Under the pieces are notes generated by a model. It worked only from the letters and a program-made list of their open reading frames with translations, had not been told where the DNA came from and did not search any database. DNA of 5,100 nt from Halovenus sp. Lineage in GTDB: Archaea; Halobacteriota; Halobacteria; Halobacteriales; Haloarculaceae. The position numbers and the translations under genes are program-made. Numbering within the stretch: the stretch's first letter is position 1; every line of letters begins with the position of its first letter. Below, piece after piece: positions 1 through 5,100 of the stretch. The DNA is taken from positions 1 to 5,100 of the forward strand of contig JAQCNR010000090.1 in the NCBI GenBank assembly GCA_028274925.1. The letters run 5' to 3'.

Positions 1-1
1 C

Positions 2-622
2 ATCTGGACGATTCTGGCGCTCGCTGTCGGTGCTGCGACACAAATTCTCCAGCCAGTGGTCGGTGGACTGCTGCGTGCCGACGTATTTTTGCTTCTCAGT
101 GGCGCGTGGATTGCTGGCCTGATACTGATTGCACTCTCGGACCGGCGGAACTGGAACCGGATGGTCGCGGAATCGTCGTTTCAACCCAACACGGGGACGA
201 CGCTTGCTGACCTCGAAACGATCAAAGATGGCCGGTCGGTGACGGTTCGGACGCAGATTCCCAATATCGTCTCCCAGACGCACATGACGATTCGAACTCC
301 TGTCGAGGGGGTCGGTGCCTCCTTTACTGTCCAACTCAAATGCGTCGGGTCAGGCGGGACAGAGAAGGGAGTTCAGACCGGCAACGACGCCCTCGACGAG
401 GCGTTTGTCATCCGCGGCTCCAGAGATAATGTCACACAGCTTCTCTCGCCGGAGATACAGGCGACACTGATGGATGTCGACACCGTGAGCACGTTCACGG
501 TTACCGGCAGCAAAATCGAGTGTGAGGTGCCGTTCACTCGGCTCTCTCCCGCCGAGTTGGAGCGACTCGCGACGACAACTGTCGAACTGGCCGGGCGTGT
601 CGAAGACCTCGCGGCAGCGTAG
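2..622 (+). CDS. Two-helix membrane protein of unknown function, 5' end missing
   Basis: I do not recognise this gene by name. The frame is open to the left edge (first whole codon at base 2), so the true start lies outside the window; the GTG at 56 is an internal valine and a start there would cut away the first helix. The visible 206 residues begin with two hydrophobic stretches (about residues 1-24 and 28-45 of the partial protein) followed by a basic SDRRNW turn, a hairpin anchor. A soluble tail of about 155 residues follows, looking beta-rich and ending in a helix (ELERLATTTVELAGRVED). The segment LDEAFVIRGSRDNV, then LLSPEI, loosely resembles the F-x-V-x-s/d...LLTPE pattern in DUF3137-like and other uncharacterised two-helix proteins of bacteria and archaea; this is recollection, not a match I could test. 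It ends in TAG, 56 bases before the next gene in the same direction, with no clear terminator between. Confidence 0.75.
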   Translation: MWTILALAVGAATQILQPVVGGLLRADVFLLLSGAWIAGLILIALSDRRNWNRMVAESSFQPNTGTTLADLETIKDGRSVTVRTQIPNIVSQTHMTIRTPVEGVGASFTVQLKCVGSGGTEKGVQTGNDALDEAFVIRGSRDNVTQLLSPEIQATLMDVDTVSTFTVTGSKIECEVPFTRLSPAELERLATTTVELAGRVEDLAAA

Positions 623-646
623 GCGAATCGGTTGCGGAGATGACTA

Positions 647-656
647 CTTATATAAT
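647..656 (+). promoter_or_regulatory. TATA-box candidate for the alpha/beta-hydrolase gene
   Basis: The sequence CTTATATAAT is the most AT-rich patch of the intergenic gap and is centred about 27 bases before the ATG at 679. Archaeal TATA boxes sit about 25-27 bases before transcription start, so the transcript would begin at or within a few bases of the ATG, giving a leaderless mRNA. A GAGGT at 663-667 could be a ribosome binding site with a long 11-base spacer, but it would lie upstream of the predicted transcription start. Confidence 0.6.
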
Positions 657-678
657 CGCGCCGAGGTAATACCGAGAT

Positions 679-1632
679 ATGAAACTCCGAAACGTTTTGC
701 TCGGCGCGGCGAGTGCTGTTGGCGCGACTGCACTGGCGAACAGGTGGCTGTCGTCGGGTGCAGAGGAGTTCGAGCCCTATCTCGACGGCGACCAGGGAAC
801 CTATCGCTGGCGCGGGTTCGGCATTAGTTACACCGAACTTGGCGACCCTGCTGACGATGACCTCCTCTTGTTGCACGGGACCAACGCAGCAGCGTCAAGC
901 CACGAGTACCACGCTGTCGTCGACGAGTTGGCCGAGGACTACCACGTCATCGTCCCGGACCTGCCGGGTTACGGCCACTCCGACCGACCGCCGCTTCTGT
1001 ACTCCGCGTCGCTGTACGAGGCCTTCGTCGAGGATATCATCGAGGACTTGACCGACAACCCGACTGTGGTTGCCTCGTCGCTGACGAACTCGTATGCGGC
1101 CGCTGCCGTCCAGAACGTCTCTGTCTCGCGGCTGGTCTGTATCTGTCCGACTGATACCTCGATGGGGAGTCGGCAGGTCTGGCTGCGCGCACTGCTGCGC
1201 TCGCCGGTCCTCGGGACGGGGCTGTACAATCTCGTCGTCAGCAAGCCCTCGCTACGGTACTTCAACGCTGACCACGGCTACTACGACCCGGAAAACCTCA
1301 GCGACGAGATTGTCGATTACGAGTGGCTCACCAGCCACCAGCCCGGTGCGCGGTTCGCGCCAGCCTCGTTCATCAGCGGCTTTCTCAATCCCGAGGGCTC
1401 GCTCGAAGAACATCTCTCGAACGTCGATATCCCGATGACGTTCATCTGGGGCCGCAACGCGAATGTAACGCCGCTCGAAGAGGGCCGGGAACTCGCCGAG
1501 CACGTTGACGCGGGGCTTGTCGTCTTCGACCAGGCCAAGCTACTGCCCCACGTCGAGCACCCTGAGCAGTTCGTCGACGTGGTCCGTGGTGACGTGACGG
1601 ACGCAACGCGAGAGCAGGCCCAACAGGCCTGA
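679..1632 (+). CDS. Alpha/beta-hydrolase-fold protein, probable membrane- or surface-associated, with degenerate triad
   Basis: The 317-residue protein has the alpha/beta-hydrolase layout: strand plus oxyanion motif LLLLHGTN (62-69), the conserved VPDLPGYGHSDRP loop (92-104), a nucleophile-elbow position VVASSLTNS (130-138), a cap region (about 160-235) and a C-terminal FIWGRN...TP segment (255-265). Residues 5-20 are hydrophobic after MKLRN, suggesting a signal anchor or an N-terminal helix; there is no lipobox. Ser134 occupies the small-x-Ser-x-small elbow (A132-S-S-L-T136). In ordinary members the acid lies in WGxxDxxxP, but here that position is Ala261 (W257-G-R-N-A-N-V-T-P265). The GHxxHxExP histidine position is Leu288 (K287-L-L-P-H-V-E-H-P295). 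It may therefore be non-catalytic or use relocated residues such as His291. The substrate cannot be inferred. The start at 679 fits the TATA element upstream. It ends 43 bases before the protease gene, same strand. Confidence 0.88.
   Translation: MKLRNVLLGAASAVGATALANRWLSSGAEEFEPYLDGDQGTYRWRGFGISYTELGDPADDDLLLLHGTNAAASSHEYHAVVDELAEDYHVIVPDLPGYGHSDRPPLLYSASLYEAFVEDIIEDLTDNPTVVASSLTNSYAAAAVQNVSVSRLVCICPTDTSMGSRQVWLRALLRSPVLGTGLYNLVVSKPSLRYFNADHGYYDPENLSDEIVDYEWLTSHQPGARFAPASFISGFLNPEGSLEEHLSNVDIPMTFIWGRNANVTPLEEGRELAEHVDAGLVVFDQAKLLPHVEHPEQFVDVVRGDVTDATREQAQQA
1615..1631 (+). repeat. Short hairpin over the hydrolase stop codon, weak terminator candidate
   Basis: CAGGCC (1615-1620) and GGCCTG (1626-1631) form a perfect 6-bp GC-rich stem with a 5-base loop, covering the end of the coding region and the TGA stop. 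A run of four T (1648-1651) follows some 16 bases later. Archaeal termination relies mainly on T-runs and this one is short and distant, so a real terminator is doubtful. Confidence 0.2.
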
Positions 1633-1645
1633 GGGCGGCGGTCGG

Positions 1646-1655
1646 ACTTTTGTAC
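1646..1655 (+). promoter_or_regulatory. TATA-box-like element before the M48 protease gene
   Basis: ACTTTTGTAC is the only AT-leaning stretch in the 43-base gap and is centred about 26 bases before the ATG at 1676, the spacing expected for a leaderless haloarchaeal transcript. It matches the consensus poorly (interrupted by G). A short AGGA at 1667-1670 is the only Shine-Dalgarno-like alternative. The gene could equally be read through from the hydrolase. Confidence 0.35.
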
Positions 1656-1675
1656 ACGGCAGTCATAGGACGAAT

Positions 1676-2995
1676 ATGGGGTGCTCCCGGGAGCGTGTGC
1701 GGCCGGCCGGTCACTGGGAGCTCGCGGTGCTGATGGCCCTGACCGGGGGTGTAATTCTCGCCTGTTATGTTGCCGTCGTTGTCGCGCTCTACCCACTGGT
1801 GGGCGTCGTCTCGCTCCCGCTCTATCTCGGCGTCGCTATCGGGGTCGCGGTGGCAGCCAGTCTTGCGACGACGAGCTACCAGCTTGCCAGCGTCCGCCGC
1901 AACACGCACAAAATCACCCCCGACAGCGACCCGCGCCTGTACGAGACTGTCGAGTCGATGAGCGAGAAACTCGGGATGGCACCACCGGAGTTGTACCTCG
2001 TCGAGGCAGACGAGCCAAACGCCCGCGCTATCGGCACCCGCTGGAGCGGGGCCATCGTCTTCAACTCCGGGCTCTACGAGACACTCAGCGAGGAGGAACT
2101 CGACGCCATCGTGGGCCACGAACTCTCGCATCTCTACTACTGCGACTCGCTGGTGACCGTAGCATCTGCCTACGTGGAGTGGTTCGTCCGCCGACTTGCG
2201 GCCGTGGTCGCAGTATTCGTGAATCTGGTTGCTTTTGCCCTCGTCGCACTCGTTGGGGCACTCACTCGGACCAGCGAATCACGGAAACAAGCCGAACGAC
2301 GCGCTCGCATCAACAGACTCGTCGGACAGGCCTGTGTCGGTGCGGCAGGACTGGTCGTCTTGCTCCCGAGAAACGCGCTCTCGCGATACCGCGAGTTCGT
2401 CGCCGACCAGACGGCAGCAGCGTTACTCGACGACCCAGAGCCGATGGTCGGCGCACTCCAGGCGCTTGATACGCACGCTGGGCCACCGAGTCGAGAATCA
2501 CTCGACTCAGTGAATGCCGTCGAAACTCGGCTCCGCGTGCTCTACGCTACCCATCCATCCATCGAACGCCGAATCGACGTGCTGAGGACAGATACACAAG
2601 CAGCGGCCACACCGACCGACCCCGGCCCCATTCTCGGCACAGGCACCCTGTTCGGACTGACCGTCGCGCCAGCACTGGTCGTGGCTGGATACGTGGGGTT
2701 GCTCGGCTACGCGATGGAGTGGTTCTCAGTCACCGCAACCTCGCCACTCCTGTCGGCCGTCGTCGCTGTCGGGGGCGGAGCAGTTCTGCTGGTCGCCGTC
2801 TGTGCGTTCGTCTGGGCAATGGTGTTCGGCGCCGGCGGACAGTTGTCCTATGGACTCCTTACTGTCTGCGGGACGGCGGCTGGCACCACCGCAGCAGTAG
2901 CCGGGCAGCCAGTCCTCGTCGCAGTCGCTGCAACGCCAGTCGCTGCTGTCGCCATGGCCCATCTGCTCATGGTTACCACCGCAAGGGCAGGGTGA
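1676..2995 (+). CDS. htpX: HtpX-like M48 family membrane zinc metalloprotease with extra C-terminal membrane domain
   Basis: This 439-residue protein is a membrane-embedded M48 peptidase; bacterial HtpX degrades damaged membrane proteins with its active site facing the cytoplasm. Two N-terminal helices (about 15-39 and 42-65) precede the catalytic domain. NARAIG (115-120) and the GLYETLSEEELDAIVGHELSHL block (132-153) carry the HExxH zinc motif at His148-Glu149-Leu-Ser-His152. Two further hydrophobic stretches (about 166-195 and 215-231) follow, then SRYREFVAD (236-244), whose Glu240 is the expected third zinc ligand, and the family-typical THPSIERRI (292-300). All expected catalytic residues are present. 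Typical HtpX proteins are near 290 residues and end soon after the HP-x-x-x-RI motif; here about 125 more residues add four predicted membrane helices (about 320-345, 358-384, 389-408, 411-434). The gene sits between the hydrolase and dehydrogenase genes on the same strand with gaps near 43 bases. The exact substrate is unknown, and HtpX versus another M48 subgroup is not certain. Confidence 0.92.
   Translation: MGCSRERVRPAGHWELAVLMALTGGVILACYVAVVVALYPLVGVVSLPLYLGVAIGVAVAASLATTSYQLASVRRNTHKITPDSDPRLYETVESMSEKLGMAPPELYLVEADEPNARAIGTRWSGAIVFNSGLYETLSEEELDAIVGHELSHLYYCDSLVTVASAYVEWFVRRLAAVVAVFVNLVAFALVALVGALTRTSESRKQAERRARINRLVGQACVGAAGLVVLLPRNALSRYREFVADQTAAALLDDPEPMVGALQALDTHAGPPSRESLDSVNAVETRLRVLYATHPSIERRIDVLRTDTQAAATPTDPGPILGTGTLFGLTVAPALVVAGYVGLLGYAMEWFSVTATSPLLSAVVAVGGGAVLLVAVCAFVWAMVFGAGGQLSYGLLTVCGTAAGTTAAVAGQPVLVAVAATPVAAVAMAHLLMVTTARAG
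2488..2508 (+). repeat. Inverted repeat inside the protease gene
   Basis: GAGTCGAG (2488-2495) and CTCGACTC (2501-2508) are perfect 8-bp arms around a 5-base loop. The repeat lies in the codons for a Ser/Arg/Glu/Asp linker between the third zinc ligand and the HP-x-x-x-RI motif. GTCGA-type words are frequent in haloarchaeal coding DNA, so chance is a fair explanation; it could form a stem in the mRNA. Confidence 0.3.
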
Positions 2996-3004
2996 GTGGA
3001 GCGT

Positions 3005-3014
3005 AATTTTATGA
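3005..3014 (+). promoter_or_regulatory. TATA-box candidate for the alcohol dehydrogenase gene, supports the start at 3038
   Basis: The stretch AATTTTATGA, within bases 3005-3014, is centred about 28 bases before the ATG at 3038, which fits a leaderless transcript starting there. It overlaps the in-frame ATG at 3011, which argues that this upstream ATG is promoter sequence rather than the start. A GGAG at 2998-3001 with a 9-base spacer leaves a longer, Shine-Dalgarno-led start at 3011 possible if the gene is co-transcribed with the protease. Confidence 0.5.
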
Positions 3015-3037
3015 AACTGCCCGCCGACCATCAGTGC

Positions 3038-4078
3038 ATGCGCGCAGCACGATTGCACGAGTATACGACGGAGATGTCGAACGCGCTGTCAATCGACGAG
3101 ATAGACGCGCCGCAGGCGACTGCCAGCGACAGCGTGATTGTCGACGTCGACGGGGCAGGCTGGTGCCAGACCGACAACCACGTTATCGAGGGCCAGTGGA
3201 CCGATTATGTCCCCCAGACCCTGCCGATGACACTCGGCCACGAGAACGCCGGAACCGTCGTCGAGACAGGCAAAGAGGTGAGTCCGGTCGAGGAGGGCGA
3301 CCAGGTGATCTGTCATCCGGTCCAGACCTGTGGCACCTGCCGGCCCTGCCGACAGGGGGAGACGATGTACTGCGAGAACGCGGCGTTCAACGGACTGACC
3401 ACCGACGGGGGATTCGCCGACCAGTTACTGACCAGCGAGCGGGCGGTTATTCCGCTGCCGGACGGCATCGACCCAGCCGAAATTGCCCCCCACGCCGACG
3501 CTGGAATTACGGCCTATCACGCGGCGAAGAAGGCCGTCGACGACCTCAACCCCGGCGATACTGCCGTCGTCATCGGCGTCGGCGGCCTCGGCCACATCGG
3601 CCTGCAGTGTCTCGACGCGATGAGCGCCGCCCGTATTATCGCACTTGACCTCAAGGAATCGGCAAGAGAACTGGCGAGTGAACTGGGAGCTGGACAGACG
3701 CTTGACCCGGCGAACGACGACGTCCCGGCCGAGATTGCGGCCATCACAGACGAACGCGGTGCAGCACAGGTCCTCGATTTCGTCGGGGCAGACGAGACGA
3801 CGGCACTGGCACCCGACATCACCGCCGCCGGCGGCGACCACCACATCATCGGGTACGGTGGACACGTCCACGAACCATCGCAAGCGCTGGTCGACGGTGA
3901 GTTCTCCTTCGTGGGCAACATCGTCGGTCGCCACGCAGAGTTACAGGAGTTGGTCGCACTGGTCGACGATGGCTACGTGGACCTGCATACCACTCGGTAC
4001 GGGTTAGAGGAAATCAACGACGTAGCAGAAAAACTCGAACACGGAGAGATTGACGGCCGAGCCGTCATCACGCCCTAA
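3038..4078 (+). CDS. Zinc-dependent medium-chain alcohol dehydrogenase (NAD-type)
   Basis: This 346-residue protein belongs to the zinc-containing medium-chain dehydrogenase/reductase family, which interconverts alcohols with aldehydes or ketones using NAD(P). Numbering from the ATG at 3038, the GroES-like catalytic domain holds the catalytic zinc ligands Cys43 (GWCQTDNH) and His68-Glu69 (LGHENAG), with Asp153 (PHADAGITAYHA) where many relatives have Cys. The structural zinc lobe is complete: Cys98, Cys101, Cys104 and Cys112. The Rossmann fold starts with VIGVGGLGHIG (178-188), and Asp204 at the end of the second strand (IIALDLKES) favours NAD over NADP. Length is normal for the family. The frame opens at GTG 2996, just after the protease stop, with another ATG at 3011, but MRAARLHEYT is a typical start for haloarchaeal members and has a TATA-like element at the right distance. 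The substrate cannot be told from sequence; the enzyme is expected in the cytoplasm. Its stop overlaps the convergent acetyltransferase gene. Confidence 0.93.
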   Translation: MRAARLHEYTTEMSNALSIDEIDAPQATASDSVIVDVDGAGWCQTDNHVIEGQWTDYVPQTLPMTLGHENAGTVVETGKEVSPVEEGDQVICHPVQTCGTCRPCRQGETMYCENAAFNGLTTDGGFADQLLTSERAVIPLPDGIDPAEIAPHADAGITAYHAAKKAVDDLNPGDTAVVIGVGGLGHIGLQCLDAMSAARIIALDLKESARELASELGAGQTLDPANDDVPAEIAAITDERGAAQVLDFVGADETTALAPDITAAGGDHHIIGYGGHVHEPSQALVDGEFSFVGNIVGRHAELQELVALVDDGYVDLHTTRYGLEEINDVAEKLEHGEIDGRAVITP

Positions 4079-4947
4079 TTTGGGGACGACTCGATCTCTT
4101 TGCGCTCCTGTTTGGGATGTTCTGAGACGTAGACCTTCGTGTGGCTGTCGATATCCTCAGTCACCCACGAGTTCGCGCCGATGCTGACGTGGTCGCCAAT
4201 CGAGATTGCGCCAAGAATCTTGCTCCCAGCACCGATGACGACGTTGCTGCCGATATCGGGGTGGCGCTTGTAGCCCTTCTTGAGCGCGTGTTCGTCGTCC
4301 TCTTCCTGCTCGAAGTGCAGCGCGCCGAGGGTCACGTCTTGGTAGATTCGCACCCAGTCGCCGATGGTCGTCGTCTCGCCGATGACGACGCCGGTACCGT
4401 GGTCGATGAAGAAGTAATCGCCAATTTCTGCGCCGGGGTGGATGTCGATACCGCTCTCTGTTTTGGCGGCCTCAGTCAGTTCGCGGGCGTAGATTTCCCC
4501 GCCGTGCTTGTAGAGTTCGTGCGCAACACGCTGGACCATAATCGCGTGAAATCCGGGGTAGGCACGGACGATTTCGACGTAACTCTTCGCCGCCGGGTCT
4601 CCTTTGTAGGCAGCTTCGATATCTTCAATCAACCGCTCGCGGATTGCTGGGAGTTCGTCGATTACCCCAGTAATCATCTGTGAGGGATAGTTGACGTACG
4701 GGCAGAGTCCGCGGTAGAATAGCTGGCCAAGTTCGTCGAGACGGTCCTCAACGGCGGCTTCGTCGCCCAGCAGTGACTTCGCGTTCCAGCATCTGGGAAA
4801 GAACAGTCGCTTGAGGAGGTCCACCTCCTCGCACTGGTGGCGTCGCTGCGGGAAGTCGGGGCAGTTCCGCGTTGGGAACTCCTCGCCGTCGGTCTCGTAC
4901 GAACCGACGAGTCCGGCGGCAGCGTCGCCAATGTAATCGTAGTTCAT
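4075..4947 (-). CDS. cysE: Serine O-acetyltransferase (EpsC/CysE type)
   Basis: This 290-residue cytoplasmic enzyme transfers acetyl from acetyl-CoA to L-serine, giving O-acetylserine, the first dedicated step of cysteine synthesis. An alpha-helical N-terminal region (about 1-130) is followed by the conserved YPGFHAIMVQRVAHELY block (130-146) and a left-handed beta-helix of hexapeptide repeats (about 165-265). Active-site motifs are intact: GIDIHPGAEIG (166-176) with His170, equivalent to E. coli CysE His158; DHGTGVVIGET (182-191); VTLGAL (205-210); and KRHPDIG (227-233) with His229, equivalent to the second CysE histidine. An acidic loop (FEQEEDDEH, 212-220) is inserted before the KRHP motif. 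The longer N-terminal region resembles the EpsC-type enzymes rather than short CysE. The C-terminal end (about 270-290) lacks the VxGxPAR tail of CysE. No cysteine synthase gene is visible next to it. The ATG at 4947 has AAGGAG four bases upstream on the minus strand. Confidence 0.92.
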   Translation of the reverse strand: MNYDYIGDAAAGLVGSYETDGEEFPTRNCPDFPQRRHQCEEVDLLKRLFFPRCWNAKSLLGDEAAVEDRLDELGQLFYRGLCPYVNYPSQMITGVIDELPAIRERLIEDIEAAYKGDPAAKSYVEIVRAYPGFHAIMVQRVAHELYKHGGEIYARELTEAAKTESGIDIHPGAEIGDYFFIDHGTGVVIGETTTIGDWVRIYQDVTLGALHFEQEEDDEHALKKGYKRHPDIGSNVVIGAGSKILGAISIGDHVSIGANSWVTEDIDSHTKVYVSEHPKQERKEIESSPN

Positions 4948-4951
4948 ACTA

Positions 4952-4957
4952 CTCCTT
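4952..4957 (-). promoter_or_regulatory. Ribosome binding site candidate for the serine acetyltransferase
   Basis: On the minus strand AAGGAG lies four bases before the ATG at 4947. It is the best Shine-Dalgarno-like match before any start in the window and supports this start, though the spacer is short. Confidence 0.4.
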
Positions 4958-4969
4958 GCTCGGGCAGCG

Positions 4970-4977
4970 GTTTAGGA
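4970..4977 (-). promoter_or_regulatory. Weak TATA-like element upstream of the serine acetyltransferase
   Basis: On the minus strand the patch CCTAAACC region is centred about 26 bases before the ATG at 4947, followed further upstream by AATTCC. This spacing would give a leaderless transcript and would leave the AAGGAG outside the mRNA, so the two signals compete. The match to an archaeal TATA box is modest. Confidence 0.3.
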
Positions 4978-5020
4978 ATTCCGTCAAAGTGGCGGTGGCG
5001 GATGGAGATGGAGAGAACGC

Positions 5021-5036
5021 GGCTGTCCGGACAGCC
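5021..5036. repeat. Perfect 16-base palindrome upstream of the serine acetyltransferase
   Basis: GGCTGTCCGGACAGCC reads identically on both strands, with no mismatch and no spacer. It is 74 bases upstream of the acetyltransferase ATG, in DNA with no convincing gene. Such symmetry suits a dimeric DNA-binding regulator; it could also be part of a hairpin for a transcript entering from the right edge, or chance in GC-rich DNA. Confidence 0.5.
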
Positions 5037-5100
5037 ACGATCCGTCCCGCGGCGGCCGAGAGTGGTGCGAGGCCGAGAGAGCCCTGGTACCGGTCGTGAC

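Larger units (their letters stand above)
4948..5100. other. Right-edge region without a supported gene
   Basis: These 153 bases hold the acetyltransferase promoter signals and the 16-base palindrome. Short open frames on both strands give Arg/Pro/Ser-rich peptides without the acidic composition of the neighbouring proteins, so none is called. A short purine-rich repeat (GATGGA twice, 5001-5012) lies beside the palindrome. A gene beginning or ending beyond 5100 cannot be excluded. Confidence 0.5.

Noticed and set aside
1442..2131. A 229-residue minus-strand open frame across the hydrolase/protease junction
   Set aside because: It overlaps two well-supported plus-strand genes, has Arg/Pro-rich composition in its second half and shows no recognisable motif.
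1681..2469. A 262-residue plus-strand frame within the protease gene
   Set aside because: Arg/Gly/Pro-rich out-of-frame shadow of the HExxH-containing reading frame.
4141..4683. A 180-residue plus-strand open frame opposite the serine acetyltransferase
   Set aside because: It lies wholly within the acetyltransferase, whose motifs are unmistakable on the other strand. Long antisense frames are common in GC-rich haloarchaeal genes.
4944..5099. A minus-strand frame entering from the right edge and ending in a TGA that overlaps the acetyltransferase ATG (ATGA-type overlap)
   Set aside because: An ATGA overlap would suggest an operon, but the translated 51 residues are Arg/Pro-rich with few acids and no recognisable motif, and a TATA-like patch lies within it.
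4989..5099. A 36-residue plus-strand small open frame from GTG 4989 to TGA 5099
   Set aside because: No promoter or ribosome binding site of note and no recognisable motif; it is the tail of a long frame antisense to the acetyltransferase start.
5002..5100. Possible start of a plus-strand gene (ATG 5002) running off the right edge, divergent from the acetyltransferase
   Set aside because: Its 33 visible residues contain many arginines and few acidic residues, unlike the real genes here, and no good promoter is seen. Only sequence beyond 5100 could revive it.
1..5100. CRISPR arrays, insertion sequences, tRNA genes, toxin-antitoxin or defence genes
   Set aside because: No regularly spaced repeats, transposase motifs, tRNA-like cloverleaf sequences or defence-type proteins were seen; the window reads as ordinary chromosomal housekeeping DNA.

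Overview
The window looks like chromosomal DNA from a halophilic archaeon (class Halobacteria; a Haloarcula-like relative is a guess). The support is GC-rich DNA with G/C-biased third codon positions, proteins rich in Asp and Glu, very short intergenic gaps, and AT-rich TATA-like elements about 25-28 bases before the start codons, as expected for archaeal leaderless transcripts. I see no rRNA, tRNA, CRISPR, insertion sequence or phage gene.

Layout: (1) positions 2-622, plus strand, the 3' part of a gene for a small protein with two membrane helices and a soluble tail, cut by the left edge; (2) 679-1632, plus strand, an alpha/beta-hydrolase-fold protein whose catalytic acid and histidine positions appear substituted; (3) 1676-2995, plus strand, an HtpX-like M48 zinc metalloprotease with an added C-terminal block of about four membrane helices; (4) 3038-4078, plus strand, a zinc-dependent medium-chain alcohol dehydrogenase with both zinc sites; (5) 4075-4947, minus strand, a serine O-acetyltransferase of the EpsC/CysE type, overlapping the dehydrogenase tail-to-tail by four bases; (6) 4948-5100, a noncoding-looking upstream region of the acetyltransferase with a perfect 16-base palindrome.

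The genes do not form an obvious pathway. The four plus-strand genes are closely spaced (56, 43 and 42 bases), but genes 2-4 each have their own candidate TATA element, so they may be separate leaderless transcripts rather than one operon. The hydrolase-like protein and the protease may share a membrane location, since both begin with hydrophobic segments. The acetyltransferase supplies O-acetylserine for cysteine synthesis and is independently transcribed.

I found no convincing undescribed multi-gene system. The points most worth checking are the apparently dismantled catalytic triad of the hydrolase, the extra membrane module on the protease, the convergent overlap with no terminator space, and the palindrome upstream of the acetyltransferase.
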